Positions 8,665-17,762 of a stretch of 64,000 nucleotides of DNA are shown piece by piece; within the stretch, counting starts at the first letter, position 1, and every line of letters starts with the position of its first letter. A program made the translations under genes and the position numbers. The notes beneath the pieces were generated by a model, which saw only the letters and a list, made by a program, of their open reading frames with translations, had not been told where the DNA came from and made no database searches. The DNA is from CAWEBF01 sp963807235 (GTDB lineage: Bacteria; Acidobacteriota; Vicinamibacteria; Vicinamibacterales; UBA2999), in contig CAWEBF010000017.1 in NCBI GenBank assembly GCA_963807235.1, forward strand, positions 124,001-188,000, given 5' to 3'.

Positions 8665-9786
8665 TCACGCCGCGGGATTCGGCTCACGAGCCGTTGTGCT
8701 CGCCGCGATGCCGAGTCCGGGTAGGCGTGAGCCGGGGTGCTCCGCCCACGTCAGGATCCCTCCGCGCCCGAACATCAGCGGCGGGTCGCAGACGTCTTCC
8801 GTCAGGAGGTGCGTGCCGAATGCACCCTCCTGACCGGCCAGGAGGTCTCCGGCCGCGGTGGCGACGGTGAGCGCCGCGCGCGTCAGAAGACTCGTTTCGC
8901 CGACCTGCGCGCCGACGATGATTCGGATCCCGCGCCGGCGGGCGGCGGCAACCGCGTCGAGGCTTCGGAGCAGCCCGCCCATCTTGGAAACGCGAACGTT
9001 GACGATCCAGTCCGACGCCGGATCGGGAAGCGAATCCAGATCCGCGGCGCGCGTCACGCTTTCATCGAGGATGATCGGCGTGCCGGTCTCCTGAGCGATG
9101 CGGGACAGCGCCGGCCATTGGCCAGCGCCGATCGGCTCCTCGATGCCGGCCAGCGATCCGCCGATCGCCTGAAGCGCCGCAATGGCTTCGACGGGGCTGG
9201 TCCACAGGTTGTTGGCGTCCACACGCACGCTGGAGGGAGGCGGGTCGAGCGCCGCCAGTATCTGGAGCTTGGCCGCGTCGCGTTGAGGGTCCCCCGACAC
9301 CTTCACCTTGAAATCGCGGAAGCCCTGCGCCGCGTAGGCGTGCGCCATGGCCGAGAACGCCCTGCCGTCGGCGTCGCCCAACACGGCGGTGTAGCGATAA
9401 GCGGGAGCCAACGCCGGCAGTCCGAGCATCGCGTCAACGGAACGGGAGCCCGCCCGAGCCAGCGCGTCGAGGAGCGCCAGTTCGAGGGCGCAGCAGGCGG
9501 CAGGGTTGGCGTCGATCGCGGCACGGTGGTCGGCCAGCCAGCCGCGAAGAGTGGCCACGTCCACGATCGTTCGGCTGGCCTCGACGGCGTGCCTATCCAG
9601 GAAGGCCATCGCCGACTTCACCGTTTCGCCGGTCACGTAGGGCCGCGGGCAGCCCTCGCCGAACCCGGCGGCGCCCTGCGGGTGGCGAGCCTCGACCCAC
9701 ACCGTCGATGTCTCCCGGCGTTCGGCCGACGCATGTTTGAAGCCCACCACGAACGGAATGTGGAGCGGGCGATAAAAGAGCATCAT
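8665..9786 (-). CDS. Enolase-superfamily enzyme, dipeptide epimerase-like
   Basis: The protein has 373 residues. The muconate-lactonizing/epimerase signature is present: KVKV with Lys160 and Lys162 as candidate acid/base, metal ligands Asp190 (RVDANN), Glu216 (GIEEP) and Asp241 (ILDES), and Lys268 (SKMGG) on the opposite barrel face. Lysines on both faces are what a 1,1-proton-transfer epimerase of the L-Ala-D/L-Glu type uses. The exact dipeptide cannot be read from sequence. The ATG overlaps the stop of the GH3 gene as TGATG, so translation is coupled and the two products probably act on the same metabolite. Confidence 0.85.
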   Translation of the reverse strand: MMLFYRPLHIPFVVGFKHASAERRETSTVWVEARHPQGAAGFGEGCPRPYVTGETVKSAMAFLDRHAVEASRTIVDVATLRGWLADHRAAIDANPAACCALELALLDALARAGSRSVDAMLGLPALAPAYRYTAVLGDADGRAFSAMAHAYAAQGFRDFKVKVSGDPQRDAAKLQILAALDPPPSSVRVDANNLWTSPVEAIAALQAIGGSLAGIEEPIGAGQWPALSRIAQETGTPIILDESVTRAADLDSLPDPASDWIVNVRVSKMGGLLRSLDAVAAARRRGIRIIVGAQVGETSLLTRAALTVATAAGDLLAGQEGAFGTHLLTEDVCDPPLMFGRGGILTWAEHPGSRLPGLGIAASTTAREPNPAA

Positions 9787-11448
9787 CACGACGTTCGGTC
9801 CCCGGCCAGGGTGTGGGCGTCGAGGTCCAGCGCGAGTTGCCGTGCGTAGGCGAGCGCGGGCGGTTTCAGTTGGCCGTCGCGCTGGCCGGCTCGGACGCAT
9901 GCGTCGCGATAGGCGTCGGCCGTGCCCGGGGCCAGCCCGAGGCACTGGAGCGGCGCCAGGCGTCCGCTCTTCCGCTTCGAGGCGTACTCGATGTTGAGGG
10001 CCGCCAGGCGATCGTCGATGGCCGGGCCGAGCGAGTCGGGCACGAACCCGCTCGAGGCCGGCTCGACGTACGCACGGTAGCCGGCGGCGCGCTCGTCCGC
10101 CGCCACCACGTAGAAACGCGGCACCAGGCCCGACTGGGCGCAGGCCGCGTCTACGGCGGCGATGACCTGGCCCTCGTACAACTTCTCTCCAGTGATGTTG
10201 GTAACGCCACGCCCTTTTTGCACGAACCGCAGAAGCGGGGTCCGGTGCAGCCAGCCCGTCACCTCCACAAGGTCGTTCATGAAGTACCGGTACAACCCAG
10301 CGGCAGTGGTGACGATCACGTAGGTACTGGCGTCCCTCGGACAGCTCACCCAGGGTGACGGTGTCCGTGCGGCCAAGGTCCCAGCCGTCGCGATCCGCGA
10401 ACTCGAAGTAGTGGTGGTGCAGGGGCGGGAGGCCTCCCGGTGAACCGGGTTCGAGCGGCAGGGTCCCGCGAAACTCGGTGGACTGGTAGCCCAGCTCCAT
10501 GATCTGCGTTGCGGCAGGCAGCCGCGCGCGCAGGGCACCCAGCGGGATGCCGCAGCTGCCGCCGGTCCAGGTCGTGACGAGCGCGAGATCGGGCCACAGG
10601 TCCGCATATCCGATGGCGGGCAGGCTGGCCAGATGGGCGGCCCGGGCGGCGTGCGGCGCCAACCGCCTGGTCACCGCGTCGCGAGTCCGCGCCGGCAGAT
10701 CGGACAGGAGCGATTCGGCGCGCCCGCTGGCCAGCCAGTCGAGCAGTATTTCCTTTCGCGCGGCCAGCCGATCCAGGAGCCGCACGAAAGTGGACGGGTT
10801 GGGCGATCCCATGTAGGTGACGCCAGGCGAGGCAAGCGCGAGCAGGAGCATCACATCGTAGCGGCGCTCGTAGTCCTCGATCTCGGCCACTTCTGGCGGC
10901 ACGACGAGCCGTCGCCGCAGCAGTGCGGGAAGCGCGGCGTAGAGCTGCCCCGACACGGAGCCCACGGTGTGTCCCGAGTCGAGCCGCCCCTCTGTAGCGG
11001 CGCCCATGACGCCGAAGGCGGCGCCGTCGAAGGCGGCCGGGCACGCGCGGTATTGCAGATAGGAGAACGTCGCCTGCTCGTCGCGGTACAGTCCCAGCAT
11101 CGTGCGCGTGACGGGCACGTACTTGGGCGAGCCCGTGGTGCCGCTCGTCTGCGCGTAGAAGAGCGGCGGCTCCGCCGTCAACGCAGGCGTCCCGGTCCGC
11201 CGTTGGGCATCGACGTACCGTTCAAGGTCGTCGTAGCGTTGCACCGGCACGCGGCTCTGATAGTCGCGCGGGGACCAGCCGTTCGCGAATCCGTGCGCGC
11301 GCCCGAACGTCGTGTCTCGATTCGTCTGCAGCAGGCGCCGCAGCACCGTGGCCTGTGCTGAACCGGGATCGTGGGCCAGCCGCTCCAGCGGGCGCCACTT
11401 CGTGAGCCCGAGCCACGCCATCGCCGCGCGTGTCGCTGCGGACGCCAC
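9786..11448 (-). CDS. GH3-family acyl-acid amido synthetase-like protein (one frameshift)
   Basis: GH3 proteins are adenylate-forming enzymes; plant members conjugate acyl acids to amino acids. The phosphate-binding motif FYAQTSGTTGSPKYVPVT is at about residue 98-115. Then come GELSEGRQY and, after a frame break near 10325, VIVTTAAGLYRYFMNDLVEV and FVQKGRGVTNITGEKLYE, the conserved GH3 C-terminal blocks. The span is one base over a multiple of three. The start is a GTG at 11448 or an ATG at 11421 (MAWLGLTKWRPLERL). Bacterial GH3 chemistry is poorly known. The coupled epimerase gene downstream suggests the amide or dipeptide made here is then epimerised (inference). Confidence 0.82.
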
Positions 11449-11474
11449 GGGTCAGCGAGGCTCCATGGGGGTGG

Positions 11475-12368
11475 TCAAGTTTTCAGACGTCCGAACGGCG
11501 CGCGGAGCTGGCCCCAGAACGACCGCGGGAACGTGCGGTCGTGAAGGCCAAGGGCCCCCACCTGCCGGGTTTCAGGCAGCCAGAACGTACCGAACAAGAG
11601 GTCCCACACGATGGTCGTGCTGCCGTAGTTCGAGTTCGCCTCCCGCGGCTCGCGCGAGTGATGCCAGCGATGCGCTTCGGCGCTGCTGACCACGTAGTTC
11701 AGGGCGCCGTACCGCATGTCGATGTTGCTGTGCTGGAAGAACCCGTTGGTGGAGTAGGCCAGGTAGTAGAGCGACAGCACCTCCGGCCGCACGCCCAGCA
11801 GCAGGAACGGCAAGCTGTCGAGGCACATCTGCAGCGCCTTCTCGAGCGGATGGAAGCGGGCGGTGTTCAACCAGTAGAGACGATCCACCGAATGGTGCAC
11901 CGCGTGCAGGCGCCACAAGACATCGGTCTGATGCGCCAGGCGGTGCAGCCAGTAGCGCATGAAATCCACGGCCCCGATCATGAGCACGGTCTGCACGGCG
12001 ATCGGCCATTGGTGTGGCCACAGGCGCGTCAACGGCAAGTCCAGCGCGCGCGCCGGCGACACGAGCAGCGTCGCGAACATCACGCCGGCAAGCGGCGGCA
12101 GGGCGAGTTGGACGACCAGGAGGAACGAGAAGTCGGTGCGCAGGTCGGCGGCTTCCGGCTGCCAGTCGGCCCGGCTGGGATGGAGATGTTCGAGCAGCGC
12201 CACGGCAAGAGCGGCGGTGACGATCGACGAGTAGGTGCTGAGGCCGAGCGAAAAGCCGGCCCAACGCAAGAAGGCAAACTGCCCGAAGGCCAGCGCCACC
12301 ACCGACGGATAGTGGAACGACGGCACGTAGTTGGCCCAGGCGAACAGGGAGCCTCCCACGGGAATCAT
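11475..12368 (-). CDS. Fatty acid hydroxylase / sterol desaturase superfamily membrane protein
   Basis: This di-iron membrane enzyme has 297 residues and the full histidine set: HRLAH (142-146), HAVHHS (155-160) and HRWHH (233-237). Hydrophobic segments lie at about 20-60, 83-105 and 122-141. The family hydroxylates or desaturates lipids, sterols or carotenoids in the membrane. It lies 25 bases downstream of the SDR and 26 bases upstream of the GH3 gene on the same strand, so an operon SDR-hydroxylase-GH3-epimerase is likely. The lipid substrate is not evident. Confidence 0.88.
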   Translation of the reverse strand: MIPVGGSLFAWANYVPSFHYPSVVALAFGQFAFLRWAGFSLGLSTYSSIVTAALAVALLEHLHPSRADWQPEAADLRTDFSFLLVVQLALPPLAGVMFATLLVSPARALDLPLTRLWPHQWPIAVQTVLMIGAVDFMRYWLHRLAHQTDVLWRLHAVHHSVDRLYWLNTARFHPLEKALQMCLDSLPFLLLGVRPEVLSLYYLAYSTNGFFQHSNIDMRYGALNYVVSSAEAHRWHHSREPREANSNYGSTTIVWDLLFGTFWLPETRQVGALGLHDRTFPRSFWGQLRAPFGRLKT

Positions 12369-12393
12369 ACCCGGGGTATCGGGCGGAGGACCG

Positions 12394-13191
12394 TCAGGTC
12401 TTACGGTACGAGCGGCCCAAGCGGCGGCCGACGGCGTTCACGATCCAGCCGGGCACGTAGCGCACGGCGAGCGCGATGCCGCGGTTCAGGCGCCCGGTGA
12501 CGTAGACGGGCGTGCCTGCTTCCACCGCCTCGTATCCCCGGCGCGCGACCAGATCGGCGTCCAGCCAGAACCAGGACGGCAGCGCGTTCATCTGCTCGCG
12601 CGTGCCGGTGACGTCGTGGAACTCGCTGCGCGTGAAGCCGGGGCAAATCGCCGTGACGTGCACGCCGTGCGGACGCCCTTCCTGCGCCAGGGCCTCCGAG
12701 AACTTGACGAGGAACGCCTTCGTGGCGCCGTAAAGCGTGTGCCCCGCGGGCGCGGGAACCAACGCCGCCAGCGACGCGACGTTGATCACGCGGCCGTAGC
12801 CGCGCTGCAGCATGCCCGGCCAGAGCCGGCGGGTCAGCTCCGCGACACCGACGACCATCGCCTGCAGCATGGGTTGCTGGGTGGCCCAGGGCACGTTGAC
12901 GTAGAGGCCGGGCACCCCGTAGCCGGCGTTGTTGACCAGCGCGTCCACGGTGATGCCGCGCGCGTCGAGCTCGTTGCACAGACGCTCCGCGGCTCCAGAC
13001 TCGCTGTGGTCCAGCACCATCACGTCCACGCGACGCCCGTGCCGCTCTCGCAGGCCGGCCGCCACGGCGTTCAGCTTGTCCGCGCGCCGTGCGGTCAAGA
13101 CGAGGTCGAAGCCCTTCGACGCGAACACCTCCGCGAACGCCGCGCCGATGCCGGCGGATGCGCCAGTGATGAGCGCCGTGCGCTGAGCCAT
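12394..13191 (-). CDS. Short-chain dehydrogenase/reductase
   Basis: A classical SDR of 265 residues with cofactor motif TGASAGIG (9-16), NNAG (87-90), Ser140 and the YxxxK pair Tyr154/Lys158. Arg35 and Arg36 after the second strand favour NADPH (inference). The hydrophobic C-terminus (RYVPGWIVNAVGRRLGRSYRK) suggests membrane association, as in acyl or sterol reductases. It is the first gene of the minus-strand cluster and diverges from the amidase gene. Confidence 0.9.
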   Translation of the reverse strand: MAQRTALITGASAGIGAAFAEVFASKGFDLVLTARRADKLNAVAAGLRERHGRRVDVMVLDHSESGAAERLCNELDARGITVDALVNNAGYGVPGLYVNVPWATQQPMLQAMVVGVAELTRRLWPGMLQRGYGRVINVASLAALVPAPAGHTLYGATKAFLVKFSEALAQEGRPHGVHVTAICPGFTRSEFHDVTGTREQMNALPSWFWLDADLVARRGYEAVEAGTPVYVTGRLNRGIALAVRYVPGWIVNAVGRRLGRSYRKT

Positions 13192-13237
13192 CGCTGTTTA
13201 CTGTGTCACGAGCAACCGATGCGGTGATAATCCCGGC

Positions 13238-14942
13238 GTGCGCGTTGTCGTGGGCGTCGCAACGGTCCTGGGCCTGCTGCCCCTGCTGGCGGCTCAGGGA
13301 CGCCCCTCGCAAACATCGCCGGCGCCGTTCTCGATCGTGGAGGCGGCCATCCCGGACATGCGCGACGCGATGGCGCAGGGGCGCGTCACGTCGCGGCAGA
13401 TCGTCCAGCAGTCGCTCGACCGCATCGCGCGCTTCGAAGGACGGCTCAACGCGGTAATCACGGTGAATCCGCGGGCGCTGGCCGAGGCCGATGCGCTCGA
13501 TCGCGAGCGCCGCAGCGGACGCCTTCGCGGGCCCTTGCACGGCGTCCCCATCGCGCTCAAGGACAACATCCACACCACCGACATGCCGACAACTGGTGGG
13601 GCCTTGGCGTTCGCGGGACTGGTCCCGCCGTACCGAGGCCACGCTCACGACCCGCCTGAAACAAGCCGGCGCCGTGATCATCGCCAAGACGGTCCTGACG
13701 GAGCTGGCCAACTGGGTGGCGGTCGGGATGCCCACCAACTACAGCTCGCTGGCGGGCTTCGGCTTCAACCCCTACGATCCGCGGCCCGACCCGCGCGCGG
13801 GGCTTGCCGACGGCAGGCCCGTGCTGGCGACCGGCGGGTCGAGCTCGGGCATCGGCACCGCAGCCAGCTTCTGGGCGGGCAACGTCGGCACCGAGACGTC
13901 GGGGTCAATCCTGAATCCGGCCAGCCAGACGATGCTCGTCGGCATCAAGCCCACGGTGGGCCGCGTGAGCCGGTACGGCGTCATCCCTATCGCCGCCGAC
14001 CAGGACACGCCGGGGCCGATGGCGAGGTCCGTTGCCGACGCGGCACTGCTGCTCGGCGTGCTGGAAGGGGCGGCGCCCGACCCCAACGACCCCGCGACGC
14101 GCGCCTGCCAGCCGCCGCCGCGCAACGACTACACGCCGTTCCTGCGACGCGACGCGCTGAAGGGCGCGCGCATCGGCATCCCGCGTGCCTTCTTCTACGA
14201 CGCCGCGCAGGCCCCCGGGGCTCGTGGCAGCTCTGGCGGCTTGAACGATCGGCAGCGCGCGGTCATGACCGATGCGGTGGAAGCCTTGCGGCGGGAGGGC
14301 GCCGTCGTCGTGGACCCGGCCGACATTCCTTCGGTTGTGACGGCGGACCCCGCCGAGAACCTGCTGTCCTGGGGCATCTGCAGCGGTCCAGGCGACGCCA
14401 AGGGACGTGACGAGGACTGCTCCGTGGTCTTCAAGTACGGCATGAAGCGCGACTTCAACGCGTGGCTGCGGTCGCTCGGCACGCGCGCACCGGTCAAGAC
14501 GCTGACGGACCTGCGCGCGTGGAATCGTGCAGGCGAATCGAAAGGCACGCTCAAGTACGGCCAGGCGCAGCTCGACAACTCCGATGAGATGGACTTGATC
14601 GCCGACAAGGCGCGCTACGAGGCGGATCGCGCCAAGGACGTGCGCTTGACGGGTCCCAACGGGATCGACGCCGCGATGAAGCAGCACACCCTCGACGCGC
14701 TGCTCTTCCCCGGGCCGCTGGGCGCGGCCCTGGCGGCGCGGCCCGGCTATCCCTCGATCATCGTGCCGTTCGGGCTGGTGCCCGTGCCCGAGGCGGGCTT
14801 CCCCGCCGGCTTCGCGCCGAAGCCGACGCCGTTCGGGGTCACCTTCACTGGAACGGCGTGCAGCGAGCCGCGCCTCATCGAGCTCGCCTACGCGTTCGAG
14901 CAGGCGACGAAGCGGCGCGTGCCGCCGGCGCTCGAGCCGTAG
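13238..14942 (+). CDS. Secreted amidase-signature hydrolase (one frameshift)
   Basis: After a signal peptide (MRVVVGVATVLGLLPLLAAQG) this is an amidase-signature protein. It has LHGVPIALKDNIHTTD with catalytic Lys, then GGSSSGIGTAASFWAGNVGT with the Ser-cisSer-Lys triad region, KPTVGRVSRYGVIPIAADQD and a normal C-terminus. It would hydrolyse amide bonds outside the cytoplasm. One extra C near 13633 (TACCGAG) breaks the frame before VIIAKTVLTELANWV; the span is one base over a multiple of three. The GTG start has GATAAT 6 bases upstream. Its 3' end overlaps the end of the convergent nucleotidyltransferase gene by 68 bases. Confidence 0.88.
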
Positions 14943-15486
14943 ACTTCGACGGCTTCGTCCGAAGCCTGCGCGTCAGATATGCGATGTCTTCCGAGTCGCC
15001 CGGCATCGAGCGACTCTTGGCGGCAGCGCTCTTGAGCTGCAGAAGATCTTCAGCAGACGCCACCTGAAATACGTGCGAACGGATCTTGGTTCGTTTCGCT
15101 CGCGCGGCAAGTTCTGACGCAGGAACAGGAAAGTCGAACAGGAGATCGACACGCAGTCCGGTCGTCGGGTGCTGGAAGAACGCGCTCGATGGCTCGTCGA
15201 TCTTCAAGCGGGCGTGAGCCACGCGGCGGTTGTCGATGGTTGCAGTGACGTCGCCTTCTTCATTGACCCTCGCCGCCAACTCGAGGCCGCGATCGTAGAA
15301 GACGTCGAGCAGCATCAGCAGGCGCTCCTGGGGCCGGGCGATGACGAAATCGAAGTCCCGAGTGACGCGCCTGGAGCCAAGAACGACGAGTGCCATGCCC
15401 CCGACGAGGACCGGTCGCAGGCCAAGGCCGGCCAACGCTGTGACGATGCCGCCGACCTCTTCGATCAGGTCTTGGGGATCTGTCAT
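14875..15486 (-). CDS. Nucleotidyltransferase-fold protein, candidate toxin of a two-gene module
   Basis: MTDPQDLIEEVGGIV leads to RPVLVGGMALVVLGSRRVTR and then DFDFVI. The GG...R.T.DxD pattern is that of minimal nucleotidyltransferases such as AbiEii and DUF6036-like proteins. DLLFDFP later could supply a third acidic residue. The tail HVFQVASAEDLLQLKSAAAK resembles the helix that follows the NTase core in these families. Such proteins are often toxins that modify tRNA or nucleotides, paired with a small upstream gene. The ATG overlaps the upstream stop as ATGA. The last 20 or so residues (rich in Ala and Arg) lie over the amidase 3' end and may be spurious. Confidence 0.6.
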   Translation of the reverse strand: MTDPQDLIEEVGGIVTALAGLGLRPVLVGGMALVVLGSRRVTRDFDFVIARPQERLLMLLDVFYDRGLELAARVNEEGDVTATIDNRRVAHARLKIDEPSSAFFQHPTTGLRVDLLFDFPVPASELAARAKRTKIRSHVFQVASAEDLLQLKSAAAKSRSMPGDSEDIAYLTRRLRTKPSKSTARAPAARAASSPARTRRRAR

Positions 15487-15742
15487 TTCGGGTCCGCGCC
15501 AATGCGGGGCAAACGACCAGCTGAAGGCCGCCAGCCGGGCCACAGGCGGCCCGCCGGCGCAGGGTCTCGACGGCCGAAGCGTAGCGCAGCGTCGCCGCGA
15601 TACGACCAGCGAGCTTCAAAGCCTCTCCCCGGGCCTTTCCTCCCTGCGCCGCGATGCGTCTTCTCTCCTCGGTCGAGAGACGGGCTGCGCGAGCCCGGCC
15701 TCCGCGGCTCCCGAGCAGCTTCGCGATGTCCTGGGATCTCAT
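15483..15742 (-). CDS. Small basic Gly-Gly-Arg-Ala repeat protein, candidate antitoxin (frameshifted)
   Basis: MRSQDIAKLLGSRGGRARAA is followed by RLSTEERRRIAAQGGKARGE and ALKLAGRIAATLRYASAV. Two copies of a GG-(K/R)-A-R motif sit in a short basic protein, reminiscent of KGG stress-type nucleic-acid-binding motifs. The frame breaks near 15548. A shift gives RPSAGRLPRIGADPK and a TGA that overlaps the nucleotidyltransferase ATG (ATGA), implying coupled translation. Another reading would fuse it in frame to the nucleotidyltransferase. Small basic protein followed by an NTase is the layout expected of a toxin-antitoxin pair, but that function is inferred. Confidence 0.5.
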
Positions 15743-15815
15743 GAAAAAGATTCTAGCTTAGCGCTAAGCAAATGTCCCGGCGTTCGGCAGACATGAGGAC
15801 CCGACCCTGTATCAG

Positions 15816-16143
15816 TCAGTGGCTGAACGGGGCGATGCCGACAAGGAGCACGAGCCGCTCCGTGCCGCGGTTGGTGACGCCGTGCGGGACGCCCGCTGGC
15901 GCCCAGACTACGCCTCCTGCGGCACGCGGCGCGGCGCTCGTCGCCGACCACGAAGTCGCCCGTTCCCTCGACAATGAAATAGAACTTGTCCTGGCCGGCG
16001 TGGTCGTGGAGCTTCTGCTCCTGGCCTGGGGCCAGGCAGTTCAGCCCCAGCATCAGCCGGTCGCTGCGCCACAACGTGGACTTGAAGGGCTTGTCGGCGC
16101 TCGTGCCGACGTGGTTGCTGTAGTGAGAAAAGTCGTCACGCAA
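15816..16143 (-). CDS. Small cupin protein (one frameshift)
   Basis: A single cupin domain of about 109 residues: LNCLAPGQEQKLHDHAGQDK carries cupin motif 1 (H-x-H), then FYFIVEGTGDFVVGDE. After a frame break near 15928 comes VVWAPAGVPHGVTNRGTERL with the motif 2 His and the end VLLVGIAPFSH. The likely role is metal-dependent binding or a small dioxygenase; nothing points to a substrate. I start it at TTG 16143 because AGGAGG lies 4 bases upstream and the length then fits single-domain cupins; in-frame sequence continues upstream to a GTG at 16203. The span is one base over a multiple of three. Confidence 0.7.
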
Positions 16144-16186
16144 CCGGCCTCCTAGCGTAGGCGCTGGGGCGAAGTAGCATCTGTGC

Positions 16187-17747
16187 GTGGCGACACGACG
16201 CACGGGCGATATTCGCCGACGCGCTACGCCGCGATCCCCAGGAGCGGTACGATTTCATCGACCAGGCCTGCGCCGGTCAGCCGGCGCTGCGCGCCGACGT
16301 GGCGGCGCTGCTCGAGGCGCACATCGCCGGCGGCCAGCCGACCGAAGACGTCGCCCGTGCCGACCACCCGGGGGTTCGGCACGGGGTCCGCCACGCGGCG
16401 AAGACGCCGGTAGATCCGGGCGGCAAGGTCATCGGCCCCTACGTGATTCGCGAAGAACTGGGTCGCGGCGGCATGGGGGTCGTCTACCTCGCGGACGACA
16501 CACGGCTGCTGCGGCAGGTGGCCCTCAAGGCGCTGTCCCCGGAGCTTGGACGCGAGCAGAGCGGACGTGAGCGGCTGCGACGCGAGGCCCGTGCGGCGGC
16601 CGGTCTGTCGCACCCGGGGATCGCCACTGTCTTTGCGCTGGAGGAAATCGACGAAGAGCTGTACCTGGTGTGCGAGTACGTGGCGGGACAGTCGCTGCGC
16701 AAGCTCCTGGGATCCGGCCCGCTGCCGATGCACCAGGTGCTCGACATCGGGTCGCAGATTGCCAGGACGCTCGCGGTCGCGCACGCGGCCGGCGTGGTGC
16801 ACCGGGATCTGAAACCGGAGAACATCATCCGGACGCCCGCCGGCGTGGTGAAAGTGCTGGATTTCGGTCTGGCCCGCGTGCAGGGACAAACGCTCACCAC
16901 GCTCACCCACACCGGCGTCATCCTGGGAACGCCAGCCTACATGGCGCCGGAACAGGCGCTCGGCCAGCCGGTGGATTTCAGGACCGACCTGTTCGCCCTG
17001 GGCCTGCTCCTGTACGAGATGGCGACGGGGACCAATCCGTTCGTCGCCCGCACCGTCACCGCGACGTTGATGCGGATTGTCGAGACCGAGGCGCCGGCGC
17101 TCTCGCTGGCGCGCGCCGGGAGTCCGCTTGAACTCGATCGCATCGTGGCCATGTGCCTGCGGAAGGACCCGCTCGATCGCTACGGCAGCACGCAGACCCT
17201 GGCCGACGATCTCGACCGCCTGAGCGCGGAGGCGCCGCCCGGCCGGCGCACGCCGGCCGACACAGGCGCCGCGGAGGCCTCGCTTTCAACCAGCGGAGGC
17301 CGCTGGACGCCGCTTGGATGGTGGAAATTCCACCAGGCCACCGTGGCCACGACCTATGTCCTGATGCTCTATCCCGTATGGCGGGCGCGGGTCTGGCTGT
17401 CCGAGCCGTGGAACATGATCTTCTTGCTGTGGACGCTGGCGTGCACGGCCGCCGCCGTCAGCCTGCGGATGCACCTCCTGTTCATGGCGCGCTTCTACAT
17501 CGACGATCTGGCCGAGCAGCACGCCCATACTCACGGGTGGATACGCCTGAGCGATGCAGGTTTTTCGGCCGGCCTGCTCTTGGCGGCGATCGCGATCGGC
17601 GGCGCCCATCCCGAGTTCGCGATGCTCCTCGTGGGAGTAGCCACGGCGGCCATTGTAGGGACGCTCGTGATCGAACCGGCGACGACCAGGGCGGCGGCGT
17701 TCCGCCGCAGCGGCATCGTGCCGGTGGCGCCGTGGAAAAAGGCGTGA
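16187..17747 (+). CDS. Membrane Ser/Thr protein kinase with C-terminal transmembrane domain
   Basis: A PknB-type kinase: glycine loop GRGGMGVVYLA, VALKALSP with the ATP Lys, VVHRDLKPENI catalytic loop, VLDFGLARV and GTPAYMAPEQ activation segment, then DLFALGLLLYEMATG. The N-terminal AIFADALRRDPQERYDFIDQ is the helical lead-in common in acidobacterial kinases. The C-terminus has four hydrophobic segments (about 350-370, 375-395, 425-445 and 448-470) instead of a sensor or propeller domain. The coding frame is open upstream of the first in-frame GTG at 16299, but no start is found; a GTG at 16187 in another frame is the best candidate, with an indel near 16200. It converges on the RlmI-like gene, 15 bases away. 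Confidence 0.82.
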
Positions 17748-17762
17748 CGTCGTTACAAGCCC

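Noticed and set aside
8665..11448. A 927-residue GH3-enolase fusion protein
   Set aside because: The apparent fusion arises from one extra base near 10325 in the GH3 part. GH3 motifs continue in the neighbouring frame to a stop that overlaps the enolase ATG, so these are two genes.
225..16143. Programmed +1 frameshifting as a regulatory system
   Set aside because: The breaks are in unrelated genes, at unrelated positions and without a shared slippery site or stop-codon context; base insertion error explains them more simply.
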